A stretch of 64,000 nt of DNA from Begonia masoniana (taxonomy: Eukaryota > Streptophyta > Magnoliopsida > Cucurbitales > Begoniaceae). Below are positions 36,979-47,299 of this stretch, one piece after another; position 1 is the stretch's first letter, and every line of letters starts with the position of its first letter. Made by a program: the position numbers and the translations under genes. Below the pieces are notes generated by a model. The model saw only the letters and a list, made by a program, of their open reading frames with translations. It did not search any database and was not told where the DNA came from. The DNA is taken from contig CM039502.1 of NCBI GenBank assembly GCA_022432975.1, forward strand, positions 10,577,290 to 10,641,289, given 5' to 3'.

Positions 36979-38067
36979 AAAGATAGTACCTGCAATAACC
37001 GCAGGCTGAGCCTCGTCGTCGACATCACTAGGCTCGATAAAGGCGAAGATCCTCGGCATAACCCTCCTCTGATCTCTGCCTGGCTGATCTCGACCCGGCT
37101 TCGGACATTCTTTGACGTAATGGCCGACTTCACCACACCTATAGCATTTACTAATGCCCATTCGGCACTCACCACTATGTTCCTTCTGACATTTAGGACA
37201 CCAAGGTATTTGAGGAGTCCCTTGTACCTGCTTCCCTTTCCCTCGATCATTACCTCCTTCAGAAGGTCTCTTTACATCTCTTTGCTGTTGTTGCTGGGGT
37301 TGTTGTACTCTAGGCTGCCAACCTCGGTTCTGTGACTGAGGACGGATCTCACGGAAGAAGCCCTTAGCTAGCTCCCTCGGCCTAACACAAGTCACCCTGG
37401 CAGCCTCGAAATCCAGAGCTCTAGCTGCGATGTCAAAATAGGGCACATCTATAATTTCCGATACAATAATGTTCATCTGGATCTCCGAGTTCAACCCCTC
37501 TATAAACTGGTGCACCTTGTCTTCGTTATCACTTACTAAGCGTGGTGCAAATCTCGATAAGGCTTCAAACTTCCGTATATACTCTGCAACTAAACCCGTC
37601 TGCTTCAGCTGCGTAAACTCATTCCTCTTAGCCACTCTCACAGTGCGGCTGAAGTACTTATCGAAAAACACGATCTTGAACCGTTCCCACGTCATAACTG
37701 ACACATTCGTGGTTGACTTGATCGAATCCAACAAAAAACGGGCATCCAACGCTAAATGGAAGGTGACGTAGGCAACTTTTTTCCCGTTCTTTATGCCAGC
37801 GTACTCTAGCATGTCTTCCATCATTCGGATCCACTCCTCGGCTAAAGTGGAGTCCGATGATTGTCCGTTGAATACTGGGGGTTGCAACTTTTGAAATCTC
37901 TCCATGCCCTGATGGTTTGGAACGACCATCTCTCGGGCCTGACGATCCTCACGGTTTACTAAACGCTCAATTTGTTATGCTTGCCTGTCCATATGCTGGG
38001 CCTGACGGTCTAGCAAATCCGTAAGTCGGTCTAGGGCTTCATCCCTATGGTCCTTTCCTCGAACCAT
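36979..38067 (-). pseudogene. Chromovirus gag
   Basis: The frame starts at ATG 38067 with a coiled, Arg/Asp-rich leader, meets TAA at 37975-37977, and continues through ATG 37929. The retrotrans_gag domain (EEWIRMMEDMLEY ... FEALSRFAP) is followed by a Gln-rich linker, a [12 protein letters not shown] finger and the [14 protein letters not shown] zinc knuckle. It runs into protease after a one-base indel at 36979-36981. Without the early stop and the indel, gag and pol would be one frame. Confidence 0.88.
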
Positions 38068-38211
38068 CTTATATAGCTCCTATAAAAGTTAAAACAAATA
38101 ACCCTAAGAAATCGAAATCAAATAAAACTTTTAAACATACTTACAGTTGATGAAGGATGTCCGTGTAGTGGCTATGTAGTCGAGCAGTCTACAGAACAGT
38201 TTTTAAAACCC

Positions 38212-38227
38212 GGGGGCTCCGATACCA
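38212..38227 (-). promoter_or_regulatory. Primer binding site (tRNA-iMet) of the chromovirus
   Basis: The minus strand reads TGGTATCGGAGCCCCC, five bases after the LTR end. It differs by one base from TGGTATCAGAGC. Confidence 0.85.
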
Positions 38228-38231
38228 TAAC

Positions 38232-40869
38232 TGTAGCGACCCTTAAACTATTCCCTTAATTTCTCGTATAAAATTTTTCTTTTCTTTTTTTTTTTAAACA
38301 TTAAACATTTTTAATTTAACCTTTTTGTTAAATCGTTAAATCAAAGTATAAACAGTTGAAATGGGTTTAAAAACATTTAAGAAAACACAGGAAAACAAAC
38401 AAAAATTAAAATCTTAAAGGCACAGAACACAGGGGGGCAGAATGGGCATTCTGCCCGTAAAAAGCATGGTCGATCGATCGGCTGTGTTGTAAAACATGGG
38501 GGCGATCGATCGCCCCACATATAGCCGATCGATCGCCCCAGCGATCGATCAACATCCGATCGATCGCCCCTTTGGGCGATCGATCGGCACACTCTCTGGA
38601 TTTTCCAAAGAGTGCCGACTCCTCTTGCCAATCGATCACCTCCTTAGGAGATCGATCGGCATGCTCTCTGGAATCCGAAAATTCCAGAGAGCATACTTTC
38701 TCTTTTCTCATTTTCTTCCCCCTGCACACTTAACAATTTTTCTTCCTTTCAACCCTTAACATCTAAACTCCAATTAACATAATAAACATCTTAACATAAC
38801 CCCACTTTTAACCTCATTCATTTCTCACTTCACCAATCACCAATTAAACGACTCAAAACGTATCCTAAAACCCAATTAACTCGAGATAAACTCTACGAAA
38901 TCCAACTGCGTAGATAGCTCTAAAACTCGAGCATATTCATGCTTAACCTAAAACGTCTCCAAACATTATTATAAAAATCCAAATAAAAACTTAGTAAAAC
39001 GTTTTATAAAATAAGTTTACCAAAACATCAAAATATCTTTTTATCAACTATCAAGAACCAAGTATCCTAAAATGTTCTATCTATACAACTTTCCTATGTT
39101 TTTATCTGTTCAAAACATCAATACATTTACTTACGTCCCCACTAGGTCAAAAAGCGCACCGACTGCCCAGCACACTCCCACGGGCCATCTTTCTTCAACT
39201 GCTCATTCCTCGGGTGGAGGGATCTCGTCCTCACCTGTCTCAAAATCACCTACACCATACAGACAACTATGAGCTAAAGGCTCAACAAGTTTCGTAAATG
39301 CAGATGCATGCTGTGCATATGAGTTTCAGAAATCATGCAGATTATTTAACATAACATATCATTACAGATAACAGATATGTCACCGAGGTCTACTCTTACC
39401 AGATGGAGAGGGCACGTTCGGCAGTTGGACAGCCCTTTCCATCTACAGGGGGAAGACATGCTTACATCCGTAAACAACCATGCCTGAACCCCACCTCGCC
39501 ATGACCAGACAACAGATTACGTATTTTCGTTTCATTAGTTATTTCATCTAAGCGATGTGGTATTGTGACAAGCTCCTCTCAGCCTTCACAATAGATCGAT
39601 AGCCCCCTTTCGGGCCACATCACTTTTCCTGAAAAAGTAGTGCGGAAATTCATTTTCTATACTTATTCGAAAACCGTGAAACATGGACAATTAAATGCAT
39701 AAAGTAAACATACAACATGTGTACCGTCAAGACTATAAAAGTATAACCTAAAAAGAACTACTCCTAACTACCCAACCAAAGCATTTTAAACAAACAAATC
39801 ACCAACGTTCCTCGACACAACTTCGATGTACGGTGTAAGCCAATTGGCCATAGTAAGTCACGAAAATTTACTTCGCGTCCGTTGCAATTTTAGCTCCGTC
39901 CACGAGCGTTGTTTACCTAAGGCAAATTCACAACAATCGACGTCAAAACGCGTTTAAACCATTAAACATCCAAACTAACGAAACCCTTAACTAAAGAAAT
40001 CTCCTAACACTTTAATCTAACTCATTTATGCATTTTATCGAGCAATTTATGCTCGACACCTCAAAACCTCCATTAATGGAGTTTTTCCAAAGCTCCAATT
40101 TTTCAAAACCCTAACATTCTTCAATAAACCAATTAACTTCGTCCAATAACGCCCAATACGTCCATTGTACCCACAAATATAGTAAACCTATCGATTTCAA
40201 ACTCTAAATCACGTTTTCAACAAAAATTCTTATCGAACCCTAATCGTTTAAACTCTAGAAATCGAAGTAAACCTTCCAAAAATCATAGAATCATACCTAG
40301 GGTTGGGATTGGAGAAGAAAACGTGAAGAACGGGGGTTGATCGAAGGAGGAATCGTCGTCGGAAAAGAAGGATCGCCGCGGGAGGAGAGAAAATCGCCGA
40401 AAGAGGAGAGCTGCTGGAGTTTTTGTGAAACGCAGAGAGAAAATGAGGGAAGGAGAGAAACAATTAAGTTTTATTAAATTTGGTTTGCAAATTTACTTAT
40501 TTGCCCTTCCTTGTGATTTCTCATTTGTTCCTCCCTTATTCCGTTATTTGAACAACTATTCGGTTTCTCCAAATCTTCTTATTTTGCCAATAAATCCGAC
40601 TTATTACTAGGGTTCCATCAAAACTCTCCGTTCGCAAATCAGATTTCGTTTACTATTTTACTAAAATATCCTTTATATTACGAGAAACACAAAACTCGTA
40701 AAATTAGCGTTATGATTCCAGAAATTCCTGAATTTCTCCTAAAATCCACATTAATCATTAGGATTATAATAACACTCTTTGCTCGTAAAACAGACTTAAT
40801 TTGACATATTTACAAAAATGCTATTATACATTGGAATATTAAAAAATCCCGATAAAACTGGGTGTTACA
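38232..40869 (-). repeat. 5' LTR of the chromovirus (2638 bp)
   Basis: In the minus sense it runs TGTAACACCCAG to GGGTCGCTACA. It contains a splice-donor-like CTAGGTATGATT after a leader (about 40300), and a CGATCGATCG-rich block at 38470-38700. It is full length, unlike its partner at 31125-33569. Confidence 0.9.
38470..38700. repeat. CGATCGATCG palindrome array in the LTR
   Basis: Roughly nine to ten GATCGATC palindromes recur at irregular 15-35 bp spacing. They are followed by a perfect 10-bp inverted repeat, CTCTCTGGAA / TTCCAGAGAG, at about 38663-38690. The paired copy at 31158-31395 has the same layout with many sites changed. Confidence 0.85.
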
Positions 40870-41072
40870 ATATCTCCTGTACATTTGAGGTTGATAGTGC
40901 ATTTTGAGCTCGCATCGAGCTGCCGTGGTTGTAGGTTGTCGTCAGTGACAACTGACCCACGTAAATCGGGTTGTCTTTTTCTTTACTTTTCTGCATTTCT
41001 CTTTTATTGTCTTTATAGATCTGCTATAAATCTGTGAATCTAAGATCATGGAACTCACGCCTAAATATAACA

Positions 41073-41085
41073 GTGGTATCAGAGC
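41073..41085 (+). promoter_or_regulatory. Primer binding site of the second copia element
   Basis: GTGGTATCAGAGC directly follows the LTR end at 41072 and is a perfect match to the tRNA-iMet primer consensus. Confidence 0.88.
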
Positions 41086-41414
41086 CTGTTGAATCGTTAC
41101 CTGGACTCTTTGTTGTGTCTGTAAACTTTCGCAGATTTAGGTTCTTGAGTTTTTGATCTTATATTCTTTGTGCTTTAATCTGATCTTGTTATTGATTTTG
41201 CTTCTGTCGAGTTAATCTTCTTAATAGTGTAATTCTCGGTTGATAACTAGCTTCTGCCATCCTATTGTATTAATTTCATATTGTTTGCCTCTATAGTTTG
41301 CCTCAATTAATTGACTATTTTGTTTGTGTTAGAATTCTGGTTGCCATTAAATACAGCAATCTGAATACACTAACAAAATTGTTTGTTTTCTCTATTTTTG
41401 AACCACGTTACTCT

Positions 41415-42129
41415 ATGGCTGCACGTATAGGAGATATTGCCGTTTGATGGCAAACATGACTTCAGGTCATGGAAAAAGAAGATGCAGGCTCTTCTTTCTT
41501 TCAACAAGGTGGTCATTGCATTGGAATCAAATGAGGACAAGTGGACCGAGGAACAAAAGGCCAAAAAGGCCGAAATAAATGAAATGGCATACAACTTAAT
41601 AGTACTCAGCTTATCAGATGACGTGTTAAGAAAGGTAGATGGCAATGAAACCCCTCTTGTCATCTGGGGTAAACTTGAATCCCTTTATTCTGTTATTTCT
41701 ATGAATAATATAGTGTTTTTGAAAGGTGCTTTGTTTTCTTATAAAATGGATAATAATAAAACACTAGATGAGAATCTAAATGAGTTTTTAAAATTAACAT
41801 TGTCTTTAAAAGGAACAAAACAAAACTTGGATAATACTAGTCTTGCAATGATTCTTTTAAATTCATCGCATGAACGTTATAAGGTTGTTAAAGACTCACT
41901 TCAATACACTAGTATTGTACCTCAATTGGATCTAGTGATCTCTGGCCTTAAGGCTAGAGAGCTTGAGGTAAATCAAATGAAGCGTACTGGAAATAACTTG
42001 TTTGTTAAAGGGAATAACAGTTTTGACAATAATAACAAAAAGAAAGAGAATATGAATAAAAAGGATAACAATAAAAAGAAAAAGAAAGAAACTAGGAGCT
42101 GTCATCATTGTGGAAAAAATGACATTTAA
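41415..42129 (+). pseudogene. Copia gag of the second element
   Basis: The ATG at 41415 is out of frame with the main body by one base; the body is open from 41437. It holds a UBN2-type gag domain and a Lys/Asn-rich tail, then the first half of a zinc knuckle (CHHCGKN). A one-base loss near 42120 cuts the knuckle and ends the frame. Homology continues in the next frame. Confidence 0.85.
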
Positions 42130-42198
42130 TAAAACAATATTTTAAGTACTTAGAAGAACAAAAGAATATGGATAAAAAATGAAAATAATGTAGCTTGC

Positions 42199-42669
42199 AT
42201 GCTAGGTTCTGATTCTGATTTGTTTGAAGTACTTAATGTTTCTGATATTCCGTGTGATGACCGTTGGATTCTAAACTCAAGATGCTCCTTTCATATGACT
42301 CATAATAAATCATGTCTTGTTAATTTTAGTGAAACTTGTTCTGAAACTGTTTACATGGGAAATAATCAACCTTGTGAAGTAAAAGGAATAGGTGATGGGA
42401 TTCTATGTTTACATGATAACAAGAAAATAAAATTAACAAATGTTAGGTATATCCCTGAATTAAAAAGAAATCTAATTTCTCTTAGTACCTTAGCTGATAT
42501 TGGTTGTAGTTATAAGGCTGAAAAGACTTTTATGAATGTGTTTAAAGGTAGCAAACATGTATTGTCTGCTTCTAAACTTTCTGGTTTATATATTCTTCAT
42601 GGTTCTCATATTTGTGCTAATATAAATCATGTTTCCTTGAGTACTGACCATGCAGATACTGACAAATAG
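42199..42669 (+). pseudogene. Copia protease with a destroyed active site
   Basis: The segment WILNSRCSFHMT aligns with the copia protease motif WILDSGCSFHMT. The catalytic Asp is Asn and the following Gly is Arg. The frame stops at 42667-42669, where the Trp of the GAG-pre-integrase module is expected, then runs a few codons (HLRLGHM) before the element is cut at 42700. Confidence 0.85.
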
Positions 42670-43490
42670 CATCTTAGACTCGGCCACATGTGTCATAAGT
42701 GTTAGCTTAAAGACGTTTTAAGTAATTATGTTTTGATGATTAAGTTTAATATAAATTATTATCTGATAAGTGGTTATTTGCGTTTTTCTGGAAATGCCCT
42801 TCGTAAAGGGTATTAAGTTTTCTAATGAATTTTTGGTTAAGTGTTTTAAGTCCACAGTCAATCGTCCATGTGAAAGAAGATAGAAATAAACGTAGTAATC
42901 TTTGGAAAACAATCGTCCAAAGTGTCACGTGAGAATCAGGTGACTTCAGCCAGATTCAATTGTCCAAAGCTAAAGTAGTGAGATTAGTCGTCTAAAGCTC
43001 CACGTGAAAGTCAGGTGGCTTTAAATCAATTCAAACGTCCAGACAAACACAGTCATCCACGCTCGAAGGAAAGATTGTCGTCACTACTTTTGGTTCTATA
43101 TTCTTCATGGTTCTCATATTTGTGCTAATATAAATCATGTTTCCTTGAGTACTGACCATGCAGATACTGACAAATAGCATCTTAGACTCGGCCACATGTG
43201 TCATAAGTGTTAGCTTAAAATACGTTTTAAGTAATTATGTTTTTGATGATTAAGTTTAATATAAAATTATGATCTGATAAGTGTAATTCAATTTGAACTG
43301 AATAAATGAATTATTTTGTTATTTGCGTTTTTCTGGAAATGCCCTTCGTAAAGGGTATTAAGTTTTCTAATGAATTTTTGGTTAAGTGTTTTAAGTCCAC
43401 AGTCAATCGTCCATGTGAAAGAAGATAGAAATAAACGTAGTAATCTTTGGAAAACAATCGTCCAAAGTGTCACGTGAGAATCAGGTGGTC
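42591..43490 (+). repeat. Tandem duplication, 508-bp period, of a copia/LTR junction
   Basis: The segment from TATTCTTCATGG (42591) through the protease end, the LTR start and on to about 42935 recurs from 43099, offset by 508 bp. The first copy lacks about 35 bp present in the second (near 43279-43317). Confidence 0.88.
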
Positions 43491-43560
43491 CACGTTCGAA
43501 GGAGACGTTGTCGTTTACAATCAAAGTTTACATCCACTGATAGCTAAACGACAAAGTCTT
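42700..43560 (+). repeat. Sirevirus-related LTR fragments in a duplicated junction
   Basis: TGTTAGCTTAA at 42700 and again at 43208 resembles the Sirevirus LTR start TGTTGACTTAA. Both copies continue with a GATGATTAAG and GGAAATGCCCTT block also seen in the 3' LTR at 8259. Near 43531 a CATCCACTGATAGCTAAACG unit matches the U3 repeat of that LTR. The family is related to, but not the same as, the first element. Confidence 0.65.
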
Positions 43561-44261
43561 CCAAAGAAATAGATTACGAAAATCAATTAAAAATAAATGA
43601 AAAGAAAGATGAAGTGGATTACGATGCAATACATTTGCTTGTTTTCAACAAATCCTGGGAAACGAATCGAAGAACGAGAAAACCCAGGAGAGAAAAATAA
43701 GAAACAGAGACAAAGATCGACAAAAAATCGAGAATCCATGAGTGAGAAGTCGCCTCCAAATTCAAATCTAGGATCGGAGAAGGCAACCGGCGTAGTGGAT
43801 CGACAATGGAGGAGGAAATGACGAATGAGATCAAATTTGTTGCAGAATTCAACTTCTCAACCCAAATCGAGAAGACGACTTGGGTTGCCCAATGACTAAT
43901 AGAAAATCCAAATATCAGTTTTTCAATTTTTTTTTAGGATAATTACGAAAATAGATCTCAAGAGTATTTTTAATTATATCTTAAATTTTTAATTTTGTGA
44001 GACCTCATATTTGATGAGATTGACTAAATTGATCTTGAAACCAGCTCATAATAAGAACGGAGGAATAGGCACCGACGAAAGTGAAACCCATGGCATCGGA
44101 AGAATTTGAGAGAGAATCAAAAGTCGAGCAAGGGAATGAGAGTGAAGATTAGATGGTGGGTGTGCGTGATTAATAGGATATTGATTTATAGTTATCATTT
44201 ATTGCTCATAATACCCACAGATACAGAGATTTAAGTGAAAATTAGCAGAAATACGAGGTTC
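43561..44261. other. Intergenic DNA downstream of the AAA-ATPase gene
   Basis: A Lys/Arg-rich open stretch at 43597-43821 shows no domain. The interval probably holds the 3' UTR of the minus-strand ATPase gene and old transposon sequence. Confidence 0.4.
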
Positions 44262-45782
44262 TCAGGGACTGTGGAGGCCATTCTCTTTAGCTACCGTTCC
44301 ACTGCATTTGTCGTCATGTTTGACTTCCACTTCCTTCCTTGCTCTCTCTTCTTCCTCCCCCTTCTTCCTTGCTTCCTCCTCCTTCGCCATTTCCAGAGCT
44401 TCGACCAGGCTCATCAAACACGTATCTGCATCGTCATCGTCCGATTTGGGCGTCAAATTCTCTGCCACATCGGCCGGACTCATGTTGGTTTCCTTCATCA
44501 ACCTCTCGATTCTCTCGAACAACTCGTGCGACTCAACATCCAAGTAGTTCTTCGCAAGAATTTTGAATCCTTCGAAGCAACAGTATGATAACTCGATGTG
44601 TTTATCCATTCTTCCTCGCCTGATCAGAGCAGGATCGAGCTTCTCGACGTAATTTGTTGTGAATACGATGATTCTCTCTCCCCCGCAGGAAGACCATATT
44701 CCATCTATGAAATTCAGTAGCCCAGAAAGTGTAACTTTACTTTTGTCTCTTTCATCCGAGTCTTCCCCTTTTTCAATCTTCTTTGTTGCAGAACTTCCGT
44801 CGTCTACTTCCTCTTCATCCTTCTGTTTCTTCTTTTTACGCTGTCCCGTCAGATCAAGCGAGCAATCGATATCCTCTATCACTATTACAGATTTTCTCGG
44901 CGTCTTGATCAGTAGCTGCCTCAAATCTGCGTTCTCTTTGACTGCTGTTAGTTCAAGGTCGTAGACATCGTAGCTTAAGAAGTTAGCCATGGCCGCTATC
45001 ATCGTCGATTTACCAGTGCCTGGTGGACCGTGAAGAAGATACCCACGTTTCCAAGCTTTTCCGATCTTCGCGTAGTAATCTTTCCCTTTACTGAACTTTC
45101 GAAGATCGTCGACAATCTCCTTCTTCTTCTTCGGATCCATAGCAAGAGTTTCGAAAGTTGCAGGGTGCTCAAATGGCATATAGTTCCACTTCGACCGCTT
45201 ATAACCATACCAATTGTTGCTCGGATTGTTGGTGTAGAGCTTCCTCTGCCTGTTCTCCACTGCAATGGATTGCCCTCTTTTCAAAACGAAATCTAAATAG
45301 GACCCAATAACGATCTCTCTGTGTCGTCTATGGAAACTGAGAGAGTAGAATTTTTTATCGTCTGGAGCAGGATACAACGAAAACCCCGTGCTACTTCGTG
45401 TCGTACTGCTGGAACTCCACCATAGCTTAACTCCTTCAAACTCGTCTGTAACTTCTTCGTTCTCTTCCATACTGAGGAGCAAAGATTGGGTGTTTTCTAC
45501 CAACTCCGCTTTCAGCCGCTGAGCCTTGGTGGAAGAAGTGGCCATGAGATAGCTTTTGACGGCGGCGTACGCTTCGCTTCGCTTCATTCGCTCGCCTGTA
45601 TATTCATGGAAGGTGATATGAGCATAAGGGTAGCAAAATTTCAGCCATTTGCGAGAGTATTTTCTCAAATAGCCACGAATTTCGAAGGGCACAAATTGTT
45701 GAACCATGGCCCAGATGAACATGAAGCTCGCCATTAAAGAGCCCAAGTAACTCCACGTTTCTCCCATCGTCGCCATGGTCAT
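44262..45782 (-). CDS. AAA-ATPase (AATP1/ASD type, BCS1-like)
   Basis: A single-exon gene of 506 residues, as usual for this plant family. An N-terminal membrane segment lies at about residues 13-30, followed by the AAA-ATPase-associated domain (about 30-125). The AAA core has Walker A GPPGTGKST (252-260), Walker B VIVIEDIDCS (about 299-308) and the RRGRMDKHIELSYC second region of homology. The tail is Lys/Glu-rich. Known members sit in mitochondrial or ER membranes and act in stress or seed development; the exact role here is not visible. The best match from memory is Arabidopsis At5g40010, and the neighbouring genes support that. The frame is intact. Confidence 0.93.
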   Translation of the reverse strand: MTMATMGETWSYLGSLMASFMFIWAMVQQFVPFEIRGYLRKYSRKWLKFCYPYAHITFHEYTGERMKRSEAYAAVKSYLMATSSTKAQRLKAELVENTQSLLLSMEENEEVTDEFEGVKLWWSSSSTTRSSTGFSLYPAPDDKKFYSLSFHRRHREIVIGSYLDFVLKRGQSIAVENRQRKLYTNNPSNNWYGYKRSKWNYMPFEHPATFETLAMDPKKKKEIVDDLRKFSKGKDYYAKIGKAWKRGYLLHGPPGTGKSTMIAAMANFLSYDVYDLELTAVKENADLRQLLIKTPRKSVIVIEDIDCSLDLTGQRKKKKQKDEEEVDDGSSATKKIEKGEDSDERDKSKVTLSGLLNFIDGIWSSCGGERIIVFTTNYVEKLDPALIRRGRMDKHIELSYCCFEGFKILAKNYLDVESHELFERIERLMKETNMSPADVAENLTPKSDDDDADTCLMSLVEALEMAKEEEARKKGEEEERARKEVEVKHDDKCSGTVAKENGLHSP

Positions 45783-45833
45783 CTCTTTCCGGCGAGTTTT
45801 GATCGAGTGAGGGATTTAGTCCCGTGAACACGT

Positions 45834-45841
45834 CCTTTATA
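45834..45841 (-). promoter_or_regulatory. TATA box of the AAA-ATPase gene
   Basis: TATAAAGG on the minus strand, 52 bp before the ATG at 45782. This leaves a very short 5' UTR of about 20-25 bases. Confidence 0.55.
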
Positions 45842-45929
45842 GCTGAAAGCAGAACCTCTATTCCTTGAGGAGGAAGAAAAAATGGCCATCCAACGTCATC
45901 ATCATGATTCATGGTTGCGCAAATCACAG

Positions 45930-46720
45930 TGACGACAGTCGATTACAATAGTTGAATTAATATTTTATTAATTATTACTTATCTTGACGGCTCTGTAATC
46001 AGTCGGAAAATGATTGATTTGGATCTATTTCGTTGTTAATCTACACTTTTGATTATAATTTAGAAGCTACTTTCTTTATTAGTTGTTCGTTTGCTCGATA
46101 AAATTAAAGAATAAACGTTCATTTGTTGGATTAAATCCCTTCTTCAATATTTCTTGCAGATGCTAATTTGAGTAAATGAGAATAAAACTATGCAATAACA
46201 TAAAATAAGATTAGGCGTGACAATAAATAATTTTATTTTTCTAAAACAAGAAAACATTCCTGAGTTAACGAAAACGACGTAGAAGTGGTGGGGCAGAGTA
46301 GGATGGTAGGAAAGCGTGAACCCGCACCAGGTCAGATGACTGCTCCGGCCCTGAAGGGCAGGACCAGACCCTGGATGAAGGCCATAGTGCAAAAAGTAAG
46401 GCCTGATTATTATGCGGCCTAGTCGAGATTTCAACCGGCTGAAAAAGATGGTTTGGTACAGTGAGTACTGTGACCGATTCTGCCTACCGACATGGATGGT
46501 TTTTGCGAGTCGGCTTTTAACGATTAACCTTTTATAATATTTTAAGATGCATTCGTCCCATGTTTGAAGGATTTGTCATATTATTCATCGACTGTTCTGA
46601 GTCTCTTGTACGAACTAAAACACAAATCTGACATCAGGGAACTGCAAGAGAAAAACCGCAAAAGAGAAAATAGAGGACGAAGAAGAAGAAAATGGGGTGG
46701 CCTGAAACTGAAACTAGAAA
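45930..46720. other. Intergenic; GC-richer block of unknown nature
   Basis: Mostly AT-rich, but 46260-46500 has higher GC content with short inverted repeats such as GGCC and AGGCC. A 96-residue minus-strand frame ending at 46144 has no recognisable domain. I cannot tell a non-coding RNA from decayed sequence here. Confidence 0.3.
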
Positions 46721-47161
46721 GTTAAATTGGTAGTAGCTCTCATTCAACGTTGATAAAGAATCTGTTCATATTCTGAATCAGAATAGCGTATATCGCCCAT
46801 TTCAGGCATGTAATCACAGAGCTACTACGACGGAGCCGGGTCAGCCGTCGTTAGGAGAAGAGAAATCATAAGAGACTAAGACGCCGCGACTCGCCTCATC
46901 AGACGATGAGAAGTCGACAGAGCGAGGACGAGAAGAGAGGAGTTAAATTGGTAGTAGCTCTCATTCAACGTTGATAAAGAATCTGTTCATATTCTGAATC
47001 AGAATAGCGTATATCGCCCATTTCAGGCATGTAATCACAGAGCTACTACGACGGAGCCGGGTCAGCCGTCGTTAGGAGAAGAGAAATCATAAGAGACTAA
47101 GACGCCGCGACTCGCCTCATCAGACGATGAGAAGTCGACAGAGCGAGGACGAGAAAGAGAG
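46721..47161. repeat. 221-bp tandem duplication, about 212 bp identical
   Basis: Copies at 46721-46941 and 46942-47161 are identical until the GA-rich tail. They lie downstream of a minus-strand TATA box and would form part of its transcript leader. Confidence 0.93.
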
Positions 47162-47199
47162 AGAGGAGGCGCTAGGGGAGAAGATGATTATGGTAATAG

Positions 47200-47290
47200 A
47201 TTATATAGTGCAGAGAGAATAAACCCTAGAACCATTCCTTTCTCTACGGCGTCGTTTTGAACTTGAACCCTATACAGAAAAGTGGGCCTG
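47200..47290 (-). promoter_or_regulatory. Promoter-like region: TATA, telo-box and site II
   Basis: The minus strand has TATATAA at 47206-47200. Upstream of it lie a telo-box AAACCCTA (plus strand, 47221-47228) and TGGGCC at 47283-47288. Telo-box plus site II is typical of plant housekeeping promoters. No convincing protein follows, only short frames in the duplicated leader, so the gene may have been broken. Confidence 0.45.
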
Positions 47291-47299
47291 AAGCCCAAT

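Larger units (their letters stand above)
31125..40869 (-). mobile_element. Tekay-like chromovirus (Ty3/gypsy), nearly complete
   Basis: Minus-strand order: 5' LTR 40869-38232, primer site, gag, protease, RT, RNase H, integrase, chromodomain, 3' LTR 33569 to about 31125. The 3' LTR lacks its last roughly 200 bp, so no target duplication can be tested. All coding regions carry a few nonsense or one-base indel changes. The LTRs differ mostly by transitions, many at CpG. Confidence 0.92.
40870..42699 (+). mobile_element. Second Ty1/copia element, truncated at both ends
   Basis: The chromovirus LTR ends at 40869, and 40870-41072 is the 3' end of a different LTR (ends ATATAACA). It is followed by a tRNA-iMet primer site, gag and protease. 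The element is cut at 42700 by another LTR, so integrase, RT and RNase H are absent. Confidence 0.8.

Noticed and set aside
38470..38700. Spaced palindromes considered as a CRISPR-like array
   Set aside because: Spacing is irregular, the unit is a short palindrome, and it sits inside an LTR of a plant retrotransposon.
38377..38759. Asp/Arg/Ser repeat-rich frames over the GATCGATC array
   Set aside because: A palindromic repeat gives open frames with DRS repeats on both strands; this is not evidence for a protein.
46144..46434. 96-residue minus-strand frame
   Set aside because: No domain, no promoter in register, and the second half is AT-driven.
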